Shown here piece by piece: positions 54,136 to 64,000 of a stretch of DNA of 64,000 bases. The notes below the pieces were generated by a model that saw nothing but the letters and a program-made list of their open reading frames with translations, searched no databases and was not told the DNA's origin. The position numbers and the translations under genes were made by a program. Source of the stretch: Takakia lepidozioides (taxonomy: Eukaryota; Streptophyta; Takakiopsida; Takakiales; Takakiaceae); NCBI GenBank assembly GCA_030704615.1, contig CM060731.1:55038221-55102220 (forward strand), given 5' to 3'. Within the stretch, counting starts at the first letter, position 1. Each line of letters begins with the position of its first letter.

Positions 54136-55674
54136 ATAAGGAGGTAAAGAGTGGAATGTACAGATGCATGAAGCTTTCAGATGATCACTGTCTTTTTGTT
54201 ATAAGATCATATCATATCTTAGGGTAGATTTGCTTAGTTAGTGAGAAAGGGTAGTTAGTTGGCAGGCTATAGGGATGTTGCCATAGGCTGAAGCAGGGCC
54301 GTCATGACTTAATGAACGCTGGAATCGTCAAATCCAGACGAGAAGAGGAGTTAAGGTAGCTGCTGACGGAGATGGTGAGGTGCCATTTTGGGTAGGTAGA
54401 CCCACCGCTTCACCTGGAGTATAAGACAGATAAGTTCGTAGACACGAGGCTTCTTCTTTTTGGCACTTAGGAATTGTTGTTGTGAAATTTTGGTAGAGAC
54501 TCTCAAACTGAGAGCGTGATGAGGACAGGAAAAAGATTTTGAGAAATGGAATGGGGACTCTGGACTTCAAACCAGGATGGGGTGGAGATGAATGGATCTG
54601 ATGCACATGTCTGTAGGAGTGTTGAGTGAGGGCATATGTAGTTCACCCACAGTGATAGAATGCTTGCTGTTTGTTTTGTTTTTGCTCCTTTGGCTTCAGT
54701 ATCATGAATCTGCATACAATGCGGCTCTGGGATTTTGATGATTAGATGTAATGCAATCCAGTGTAGTTGATGTGAGCACTAGTGAGGGTTAGCTGTAACC
54801 TCTTTGAAATCAGAAAGAGGAAGAGGTGGATGGGGCTGCAAACTGACACTGATGTGGAGTTTAGAACTGGTTCAGAGTGGACTCAACATTTGAACTTTGT
54901 GGTTCAAATCTGAAAGGGCAAAAGTGAGCTGTTGGGGTGTTTAGATGCTGATCTGTAGAAGGGTTGGGAACTGACTGACAAACTGGGTTGTCCCTAGAGG
55001 CAAACAGTATGAAGGGTCTGTTTTGGGTGAGAGAAAGACTGATGGAAGAGCTGATCATGTCTTGTGTGATCAAGGTTTGATTCCAAGGCTGATTCACTGG
55101 ATACATGGTTGAATGTGTTTGCATTGCATGTAGATAGGCTGCGGGTTGGAAGAAAATGAGGAATTTTACAGCAGGAAGGAGAGAGAAAAGGTTTGGGAAG
55201 GGAGAGAGATGCTCAGTAAAAGGGGTAATGAGAGATGGTCAACTGGGAGATAGAGGAAAAACCATGACATCTGCAGAGAATCACTAGGCCTGTAATTCAT
55301 GGCAGATCTGAGTTGTCTTTCTCTTATCAGTGATCTCATTACAAAAGGGGTTTCGACGTGTGTTACTCAAGGGTGATGCCCACATGGGTCGCATTTAGCT
55401 CCATCATAGGGCTGGTTGTATCACTGAAAACATCACAGCAGCACCATTGGTGCTGCAATTGTATAAAGATTGTGTAAATCATGAACAAGAAGGATTCAAT
55501 CCCCATCCATGTTTTCTCTTCCGCTGCGGCGTGGATGAGGATTTATGAACTCTGATCATGAACGATAGGAGGGAAACCCATAACCGTGTGCCGCTGGTAG
55601 ATTGCTAGGTTGTTCTTTTTACTGGAAGAAGTACAATTAGAATTACACAGAAGGGGATTTAGGACCCCTTCTTT
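54131..55674 (+). repeat. LTR of family 2, copy B, about 1.54 kb
   Basis: Homologous to LTR A and likewise followed by a PBS, so it acts as 5' LTR of copy B; it may also be the 3' LTR of copy A in a tandem arrangement. Border with ORF2 approximate. Confidence 0.7.
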
Positions 55675-55686
55675 TGGTATCAGAGC
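55675..55686 (+). other. Primer binding site TGGTATCAGAGC, copy B
   Basis: Same site as copy A and as the two TRIMs. Confidence 0.88.
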
Positions 55687-56123
55687 TGCGCTGAATCTTG
55701 CTATTAGCTAGGGATCTTGATTGGGATTGGCTGGTTTGATGGCAGGCAGAGACCACACACTGATTCCTGATGAACCAAGCATTGGAGATGTGCTGATTTG
55801 CTTTAGCCAACGCTCAGCAAATGCCTATTCAGAGCCTCGTTTGTACATCTTCAACCCTGCTTGGAGAATAGCTGATGGTGATTTATGTCTTAGGGTGATA
55901 CATGCTGGAGGTAGAATAACCATTGTGCTTTGGATAAGAGAGTTAGGAAGGTAGGAGAAGATAAACACCATGGCACGAGAGGTGACATGGGGAGGTAGAG
56001 TAGAAATGTTGAGAAATGGACAGTGGGAGTGGTATAGAGGTCAGCATTAGGGGTGTTTCAGGAAAATTTAAGATCAGAATTAGGTGTTAAACCAGCTTTG
56101 AACTCAGACTAGAGTGTAGAAGA

Positions 56124-57061
56124 ATGACCAGTCCAACTAGCATAGATGTACCTTACCATGGTAGGCATAGTGAAGATGTGAATGACTGGTTGGAGAGGAT
56201 TCAGATGGAGGCAGATGTCAGGGATTTAAATGAGGATAAAACCTTCAAGGTAGCAAGGCTCAACCTGAGAGCCAAGGCTGATGAATGGTACCGTAAACAA
56301 AACCCTAGACCAGACAACTGGGAGGATTTCAAGGCAGCCATATCAGCCAAGTTTGGTGTCATTGACTTGGCAGAAATTAGGCTGAGGATGGATACCATCA
56401 AACAGGAAAGTAGACAGAGGGTTCAGACATACTTTGATAGGTTGAACCGGCTGTTTATAAGAAGTGGGGCGTCTGATTTGGAACGAGGCGTAGATTTGCA
56501 GCAGGTTTGAGACCAGAAATAGCAAGAGTAATGCTGGGTAGGCGCTTCTCTGATGTAGAGGAAGCACTTGAAACAGTCATTGAGATTGAGAGGGGCCTGG
56601 AAAAATTGGGGGAAATACCTCTAGAGCCCTTGGAATGAGATGATACAGATGAGTCAGTTGTGTTTGTCGACAGAAGACTTGATCAGCTAAACACTACCCT
56701 ACAAAAGTACTTCGATAGGGGACCAGTCATAGGAGAAAGCTCGGGATCTAGGACACCACCTCGTGTTCGCCTTTGTAACACTTGTCATAAAGAAGGTCAC
56801 ATAGCTGCATATTGTCCTGAAGGAAGAACCCAAGCTAAGTGTGACAAATGTCACCGGTTTGGGCATTCCACGGAAATGTGTGGTGTGAGATGCAACTTTT
56901 GCAAGGTACTAGGGCATACTGAGAATGAGTGCAGTAGAAAACTCGACCAGACTATGATGAGAGCTCCTGGAACTAACTTTGTAGACGTGTTCTATGATGA
57001 TGATGATGATATACTCGCAGAAATGATGATAGATCTGCTGTCACAAAATGTAATCAAATGA
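56124..57061 (+). pseudogene. gag of family 2 copy B with three CCHC zinc knuckles
   Basis: 56124-56510 encodes a Retrotrans_gag-type domain (DVNDWLERIQMEADVRDL, RPDNWEDFKAAISAKFG). After a frame change near 56510, the region 56660-57061 encodes three knuckles: CNTCHKEGHIAAYC, CDKCHRFGHSTEMC and CNFCKVLGHTENEC. Then follows TNFVDVFYDDDDDILAEMM. The knuckles package retroelement RNA. Downstream pol is missing because the minus-strand Ty3 element begins at 57346. Confidence 0.88.
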
Positions 57062-57345
57062 ATTCAGGCGTTCCAAGGACTGCTCCCATCCCCGCCAGGA
57101 GGCCTATTCCCCCCCCTACCCCCAGAGTTACCAGAGAGGAAGTGGTGAGAGCAATGAACACCAAGCAAGACCAAGAGTTTATTTTACCCAAAAACATTTC
57201 AAGGCTACCATAGAATGAGGTACAAATCCATGAATCCTGAACCTTCTACAACAGGGGAGAATATCCTTGTCTTCCATGGACCTGATCATGACTATGCCTG
57301 GAGAGTTAGACAAATTGAAGGGTCTGGTCAAAGTGGTAGAAAGGG
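57062..57345 (+). other. Remnant of family 2 internal region
   Basis: Reads through VPRTAPIPARRPIPPPTPRV and further short frames, then is cut by the LTR of the minus-strand element. The five bases next to the LTR are AAGGG (57341-57345); the partner duplication would lie beyond the window. Confidence 0.5.
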
Positions 57346-58234
57346 TGTCGAGTGGCTTTTACTCCCCCATCCCTTCGCTATCCAAGGTGGAAACTCCAAG
57401 ATAGAAGAGTTGGATATCTCTAAGCACTCCAGCCCGCTCGAAACAATCAGTCATGACCTACAGCTAGTGAATCATGGTTGTGCTTCCTATTTGTATCCTT
57501 CCTGCCTTCATGTTATCAATTTTATCTTACCGTGTATACCGAAGCATCAGATTGCTTCAGTATCTACTAAGTTCATCTTAATCATGTATTCATTCCACAG
57601 CTTCTCTCTCGGTCTCTCTCTACACCAGTATGTTTGTATCGATTCAGTATCGGATTAAGATTAATCATTATCATGCCTATGCCATGGTGTCTCTATTCTA
57701 CCCTCACCCTACTGTATAATTTACAGCTTGCATGAACTAAGCCTCATTCCAGTCATCATCTCCTCTTCACTGTTTCCGCTCTCCCGTTCCTCTCCTCCTC
57801 TCCTAAACAAGTCAACCCTTCCTCAAGAAGTGATCCCCTTCCTGTTGCCAAGCTCTACTAATCTACCTCAAGCTGTTCTAACCTACCTACTAACTAACTC
57901 AACCCCTAAGTAACACTTCCCTCTGCAGATGTCGTTCCCACCAGTCGTTCCCTGTCACTGATACTGTTCCCTACATGTACTGTGACAGGCTGTGTCAAGC
58001 TGTCCGAGCTATGACTGGCTGTGCCAAAGCTGTGTCGGGCTGTGTCTACTGTGTCTGGCTGATTTGATAGACTGTTAGGTGCTGTTTTGTAAGCTGTGTC
58101 GGGCTGTGTAAACCCCCCTAAAGCCTGCTCCTGCCCCCCCTAAGGCTCCTTGGTCTCAGTCTGTGCACAAATTAAGGGTACCCCACCCCACCCATAACCC
58201 AATAGCGTCTAAGTCCCAAGCAGCCCTCTAACAT
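57346..58234 (-). repeat. 3' LTR of Ty3-type family 1, minus-strand copy, 889 bp
   Basis: Minus strand starts TGTTAGAGGGCTGCTTGGG at 58234 and ends CCACTCGACA at 57346. Contains the CACAGCC-type minisatellite (about 57985-58100) and the GCACAGACTGAGACC block. Confidence 0.88.
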
Positions 58235-58560
58235 TACCCCCTACCCCCTCTCAAAAAACCGTGTCCTCATGGTTACTGTTCGGATCAGCAAACCTTTGTG
58301 AGCGAGCACCCCTTCTGTCGGTGAAGTCTTGTGAAGGACTCCGTGTGCAAGCCCGAGTCCTGTCACTGGCTGATGGAGATGATTGAGCACTACTGGAAAT
58401 GTCTGACCCTCCTTTGGCTGATAACGAGGTAACCTCTCAGCATAGGAGATCCCCGTCATTTCCTTCTCTGCCATCTGAAGTGCATAGTCCTCTGCCATGT
58501 AAAAGAGTCATTGTGAAGAAACAGTAATATCAAATCCTCGTCCCCCCTTAGGTGTTTTTA
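58235..58560 (-). pseudogene. 3' internal end and PPT of the minus Ty3 copy
   Basis: Minus strand encodes MAEDYALQMAEKEMTG... ERLPRYQP (58498-58241), the counterpart of 38941-39174, followed by a polypurine tract (TTTTTTGAGAGGGGGTAGGGG) next to the LTR. Confidence 0.8.
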
Positions 58561-59622
58561 AACGGCCGAACTTTAAGTGGAAATCCTGCGTGGCATACAT
58601 GTAGCCCACCATGTCTGGAAGTTTAAACTGTACAACTGTTGTCAGCACTTGCAAGCAAAATTAGTGAAACGCCCTGAACTCCTTAGCCGTATAGGTAAGA
58701 GTGTGCCAATGACTTTGGAACAGTGTAAGTATTTCCAGTATCCAGGGCTTCATGTCCCTTAAAGAAAATATCCCTCAGGGGCCGAATTTATGTATTGCAA
58801 ATATTGTTCAACAAGCCGAATTAAACCATGAACGAAGTTGGGAATCCTTCTGCATCATAACTTTTGCATCATATAGGTACATATGAGGTGACACTGAAGG
58901 TAAACCCAATGATCCCCACTACTGGAATAACTCAGAAATCGTGATTGCATCTTCTGCTGCTCAATGTGATAACGTGCCAGAAAACAAGCGCATAGTATAA
59001 TCCACAGCCCATGACAATACTAGATACCTCCTTGGTCTTGGTATAGATGTACCCATGTACAACCTGGAAGACAATTAATTCCTTCACATGGTACCCCGTT
59101 CCTCAGACCGTACCCTCGCAAGTTATGATCCTCAATGGGTCGATTGTTTCGGAAGAACCTTAGTCTGAGTTGCCACGGGCAACCAAATGCGCATGATCTG
59201 GTGTAAATGTGCCAACGACTGTGGAGGACTAAATTCCTTCCAAGCCAAAATCCAGCACAATGGGAATTTGGGTTGAAGGGCATAATCATAGCCCGACTGT
59301 ACTCCCGTGCAGCAGGAGTCCCTAGGTGGGTTAGAAACAGCATCCCCCCATACCTCAGGCTGTGGTTTGGCTGTAGCAGCAACAGGGTCCCCTACCTGCA
59401 CAGGCACCTGCTGTGGTATTGGTACCACTGGCCCTATCTACCACTGCATCTCCTCTGCACCCCCCAGCGAAGAAGACTGAAAATTAGAGTCCTGACATGT
59501 AATAAGTAGGCCATCAGCTGCTCCTCAGGAACAAAGACTCTCTTGTCAATATTTGAACTCAGGTCTCCACTTGAGTCTGCAGGCCTTTCACATCCTCCTG
59601 TACTCCGCTATCCTACTATGAA
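58561..59622 (-). other. Internal region of the minus Ty3 copy, no clear ORF
   Basis: Lies between ORF3 and the 3' internal end; the plus-strand copy lacks this segment, so it has no local comparison. Frames are short and lack domains. Confidence 0.4.
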
Positions 59623-61763
59623 TCATTGTCTATAGTAATTGTGGCAATGTTTGACACACCTGCATCTGAGCTCATTCATCTCCCACCCTGGTTGAGCTTC
59701 CTTGGTGCTTTGCCTTCTAACTACCGGCCCTTGTGCTAACCAGACCTGCATAAGGTGGTTATTCACCAAGTCCTGTGTGGCACCCCTGAGAGTCCGCTCC
59801 TCTGTGAGTCTGTACACATCTAACTACTCTACTGCTGTAAAGCCTCCATGCGCTTTGCATGAGGTTCAACCAGGCCTGCATAGGCAGCACGCCAGATTAT
59901 TGGCTTCCTTCCAAGCTTGTTAGCCACAGAGAGTTTCATTTCTATTGACCATGACTGTTTGTTGCAACTCCAGATGTACCGTCTCCGGTCAGCCTCACCT
60001 GTCTTTACTGTTGGAAAGTATTCTCATTGCGACAGATTGTAGCCTGCAAATCAACAATGAGTTTCCCTTGCTCTATTATCTTTTTTCTGCCATCATACAT
60101 CTCTCCCCTTATCTTTTACTTCTAATGCAGTTTGCTCTAGAGTTGTGAGTGTGGCACATTGTATGGTCATCCTCTAATGTACTGCCTCCAACTCTGTATG
60201 TAGTACGTTCACTTCTTGCAACTTGCCCTCATGCTTCACCTGCAATTGGTATAACTGTTGCTTATGTGTTTCATGCAACTGGTCCTGCTCGAGACCTGCT
60301 TCAATCAAATGTCTCTTAGCCAACTGCAAGGCAGCATTTGTGTCCTTCAACTCTTGCTATAACTTGAGATTGATCTCCTCATCTACTTTTAGCACACTCA
60401 GTGGCAATTCGAGTCTCAAACTCCTTCCTGAGTTCCTCCATCAAAGCTGCCAATTGGGTAGATGGACATGGGATTTCACATAAGTGCCCAACAATTAAGT
60501 GTCTCCTGCTTATGGAACTCATAAGCATAGCCTGCTGGGGGTCATCATGGTGAACTTGGTTTTGTTTCCCCCTGATCTTCCACAATGTGATGCTTCACCA
60601 ACCATTCAGGCCATTGCCCCACCTGATCCTCCACAGGTGCTGCAGTGTCCTTATATTCTACCCCTGGTACCTCCGTCACAGGTGTGGGTATTACATGCAC
60701 AGTAGGGATTTCCCTGGACAAACTTTGCACCTCTGGAACCACTGATTCCCTTACCAAGCCAAAGTTTTCATAGAGAAGGTCACCCTTCTCAATTTCGGCC
60801 ACGACCTGCTCTGTAGTTGGAATGTCCAACCTTTCTCCGTCCAGGGCAATTGGGGGTGGTGTCACAACATGTTCTAACTATGGAACCTCTGAGACAACTG
60901 AGTCAACTGGCTGTGATGGTGTGGTACCGAAGTGACTTCTTCCTCCCTCTCCGAAGGCCGTGCTTCCAATAATAACAGCCTTTTGCGCTGCTCTATCCCA
61001 TCCTGCACAAGAGCTTGGGAAACATCATCTTGCGGTTTCCGTGAAGCCAGTGGATCTGCCACTACAGACTTACCACTTACCCCGCTTCTTCTGTCTCTTA
61101 GACTGGTGTTGCCCTGCCAGTCCACCCTCACTATGTGAAGAGCCCTACTCTTCAATTACAGTGGTTACTGCCTCAAACACTCCCATCTCCTTACGTTCCT
61201 GAGTATTGCCCTGTAACCTCTTCATCTCTTCCACCAGTCCATTGTACATTTTGTGCCAAGCTACATCCTCCTCCTCCCCCTCAAAGCTTTTAGGATCTCC
61301 TCTGTGAATGACCTGCCCAAATATTGTTGGTTTTGTTTCATGGCAAACAGAACGTTCAATATTTGGCCAACTTCTCTAAGCCCTGGGTACTCGGCTTTGG
61401 TACAAGCGTAACCTTGAGTCTTAAATAAACTCCCTTCTTGGAACAATTCCCTATCTGCAATCTTGCCCTGTGCTCATCCACATCCACATGACCCGATGAC
61501 AAATCAAACAATTGCTGTAAGTACTGGGGAGTAATTTCTATATCTACTCCCCTCACCTGGGTAAATCCTGTCCGAGGCTCAAAGTTCTGAAGAACTTGAA
61601 TCATATACTGCCGATGATGCAAGGACCAGTCCTTGCGTAGCAGCCCCTCCAATCGCAACTCCCTCAGCAGCTGCACTGCCTGCGCGTAACAATTGTTTGC
61701 TTCTGCAGAATCGTGGTGCTCTTCACCCTGATATCCTCCATTCCCCACCCTCACTCTCTTCAT
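59623..61763 (-). pseudogene. ORF3 of the minus Ty3 copy (broken)
   Basis: Starts at ATG 61763 (MKRVRVGNGGYQGEEH...) with the same LHHRQYMIQVLQNFEPRTG and FKTQGYA blocks as 45394-47482. It continues through the acidic segment (60545-60865: DIPTTEQVVAEIEKGDLLYE) to the coiled coil ending TLRGATQDLVNN (about 59760). Several stops and frame changes. A pyrimidine-rich stretch and CTAG precede the ATG. Confidence 0.75.
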
Positions 61764-62560
61764 TCTAGACAAACAAAAAGGCCTTGTTTGAAACAGCTGA
61801 AGGAAAGCTTGCAGGGCACAAAACATAAAGGTATGGTTGGCACAAAATGGAACAAGTAAGTAGCTACAAAGCTAGTGCTTTGATTGCCCCTCCCGTCGAG
61901 ACACTGGCTATTCGGAGCCACCCCGACTCTTCCGCTCATAACACTTCCAATTCTCTTGTTCTTGTTTCTTGGAGGGAACCACCTGCATGAAATTCTCACT
62001 CCTGATTGATGTTGCCTGCTCTAGGCTAACTTCTTCATTTTCATTTCACCCCCCTCCGTGGACATTCCCCACTGGAGTGTCCAGTAGGACAACACATGTG
62101 GCATAAGTTCCCTCTTTCTTTACTCGGAAGGGTTCCTTACCCCTTACTGCCCTGAATGCATTAATGGGCCCACAAATAGTTTTAGCTGATGTACCGGGTA
62201 GACACTTTGACGGCCCGATTTGTCCTCTTGCATGATGAGACTTACTCTTGCAATCTATGCACTGTGGTGTGCTTCGCCTTAGTGGCCACGTGTCCGTTTT
62301 TAGACATGCCCCCGACTTCCCCTCTCCGCGTGGCATATTCTCCGAGTTTGACTACCAAACTTCTTCTTCACTTGACAGCCACTTTTCTAACGTTAACCCG
62401 CGTCCACCTGTCACTGACCCAATGGACTGTGTAACCCGCATGGGTTGTGTTGGGCTGTGACAGGCTGTGTCTAACTGTGGTGAACTGTGATAGGCTGTGT
62501 GACACTGTGATGGGCTGTGATAAGTTGTGTCACGCTGTGATGGTTTGTGATAGCTATGCA
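61764..62560 (-). other. Spacer and minisatellite between integrase and ORF3, minus copy
   Basis: Counterpart of 44435-45393; the CACAGCC-type minisatellite is at about 62440-62560 and is shorter than in the plus copy. Confidence 0.6.
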
Positions 62561-63700
62561 AACACCTGTACTTCCCGCCTTGGTCATACACGCTCGGCTT
62601 AGCGACAAGTGCTCCATACTCCGTTAGTATCACTGGCGCAGCCCGTGACTGTTTTTGTGTTTCAATATGTAAATCGTGCTGCAATGGTTTGTCATGGATA
62701 CCACTGTATCCCTTCAACTTATTGGCATTGACTCTTCCCAACATTTCTTTGTTAATGGTTTGTAACATGGCGATGTTATTATCATACATCTTCTATATGA
62801 CATAAGGTCATTTCCATGGTGATTTAAGCTTAGAAGCTTTAATCTTCCCCTTCTTCTGTAACCACAGTACCAAATCTATCGTCTTAAAAGTCTTTGATTT
62901 ACCTTCATCAAACTGATCCTTCATCTTCATCTGAATTCTAGTCATGTTATCAGCTGCATCAGCACGTACTTCTTTCACATGGTATAATTCATGTTTCATG
63001 ACCTTAATTGAATCTTCCAATTCCATTCCTTCCCTTCCATTCGTTCTCATGGTAGGTAACAAGAATTCCACTGGAAGTAAAGCTTCCATACCATAAACTA
63101 ATTGGAATGGTGTATTAGTGGTGACTTTATATGAAGTCTTGTATGACCACAAAGCTGTCAGAAGCTTTGTATCCCAATCTGTTATGTTTGCATTGACTAT
63201 CTTAGCTAAGATAGTACATAGTATTTTGTTGGTAGCCTCTGCCTACCCATTACCCTGTGGGTAATAAGTTGTACTCTTCCTATGCACAATCATGAACTCT
63301 TTAGTCAATAGTTCTATGGTCTCATTAATGAAGTGACTTCCCTAGTCACTGATAAATTCCAGAGGACAGCCAAATCGTGTAAGTATGTTCTCATACAGGA
63401 ACCTTGTTGTGGACTTAGCTGTGTTGTCCCTCAGAGCTTTAGCTTCCACCCACTTTGTAGTATAATCAGTGGCTGTGATTATATACTTGTTTTGTGTACT
63501 CTTGGCTGGTGGGTTAATTGGTCCAACAAAGTCTAGTCCCCATTTCTGAAATGGTTCAGTAGGCATCGTAGGATGCAAAGCCATCTTCCCAGATCTCTGC
63601 AATGGTCCTAGCCTCTGACACTCATCACAACTCTTACAATACTTGTGTACATCCTTGAACAAAATAGGCCACCAGTAACTTGCAAGTATAAATCCAGCTT
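62561..63700 (-). pseudogene. Integrase of the minus Ty3 copy, truncated at its N-terminus
   Basis: Carries [24 protein letters not shown] and the C-terminal domain. Two Gln codons are now TAG: in ISD-x-GSHF (about 63344) and in NG-x-AEATN (about 63246). The His pair of the zinc domain is missing because the frame is joined upstream to PPR sequence at about 63695. Confidence 0.85.
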
Positions 63701-64000
63701 TGACGATGTCACCATGGACCTCTTTCCCCTTTTCCAGAGCTCCTAGGCTTGCACACGCATTGCAAACACAAACAAATGTGTTGCGGTTGGGCTTCACCCC
63801 TTCGCACATCAATTGCTTATAGGTGAGATCCAAAGCCTCCATCCCGCATCCTTGCTGTGCATATCCTGCAATCATCGCACTCCACGACACCACATCTCAT
63901 TCAGCCATACTGTCGAACACTCCCTTTGCATCCTCGATGCACTCATATTTGACATACATGTCCAGCAGGGCAGTGTTCATAATGATATCGGGTACAATTC
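63696..64000 (-). pseudogene. PPR fragment fused in frame to the integrase
   Basis: Minus strand reads PDIIMNTALLDMY..., a TGA in place of the usual Arg codon before [16 protein letters not shown], then [20 protein letters not shown] and [14 protein letters not shown]. These are P, L and S-type PPR motifs. The frame continues without interruption into [17 protein letters not shown] of integrase. It runs off the window end. Confidence 0.85.

Noticed and set aside
57215-57658. 147-codon plus-strand ORF
   Set aside because: It crosses the border between the family 2 remnant and an antisense LTR, so it is chimeric by accident.

Overview
The window reads as nuclear DNA of a land plant with a very repeat-rich genome. 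I infer a fern or another non-seed plant, because PLS-type pentatricopeptide (PPR) fragments are scattered through retroelements and one gene carries introns of up to 8 kb packed with transposons. The species assignment is an inference only. There is a 500-base assembly gap at 38258-38757.

Positions 1-26600 hold essentially one gene on the minus strand, broken into 11 exons that I assembled by eye from homology plus splice phase. It starts near 26574 with a C2 domain (SRC2-like), passes through a Pro/Tyr/Gln-rich linker and runs into a complete TruA/PUS1-type tRNA pseudouridine synthase ending at 1229. Every exon junction is phase compatible, giving about 779 codons. If the splicing is right this is a C2-pseudouridine synthase fusion. 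Its introns have been bombarded by one non-LTR retrotransposon (LINE) family, by two miniature LTR elements (TRIMs) whose LTRs contain a tRNA-like pol III unit, and by a 5S rRNA-like unit that carries the LINE 3' tail.

Positions 26600-29327 are mostly non-coding: a 725-bp MITE-like element with a perfect 24-bp terminal inverted repeat, a GC-rich hairpin, and possible terminal exons of an unidentified minus-strand gene. At 29328 a Ty3-type LTR (898 bp, PBS TGGCGACCATACTGGGG) begins. Its internal region is interrupted by a decayed MULE-type transposase (31361-34992, minus, SWIM zinc finger), flanked on one side by a few GGCGCC-centred repeats and on the other by two tandem arrays of about 22 GGCGCC palindromes (35255-37230).

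Positions 38758-47486 hold another piece of the same Ty3 family: 3' internal end, PPT, one LTR, then a gag zinc knuckle, protease-RT-RNase H, integrase and a third coiled-coil ORF. Positions 48107-57345 hold two tandem members of a second LTR family (PBS TGGTATCAGAGC). The first carries a 980-codon ORF that begins as gag and ends with captured PPR repeats; the second has gag with three CCHC knuckles. Positions 57346-64000 hold a second copy of the first Ty3 family on the minus strand, whose integrase is fused in frame to another PPR fragment. No CRISPR, operon or bacterial feature is present.
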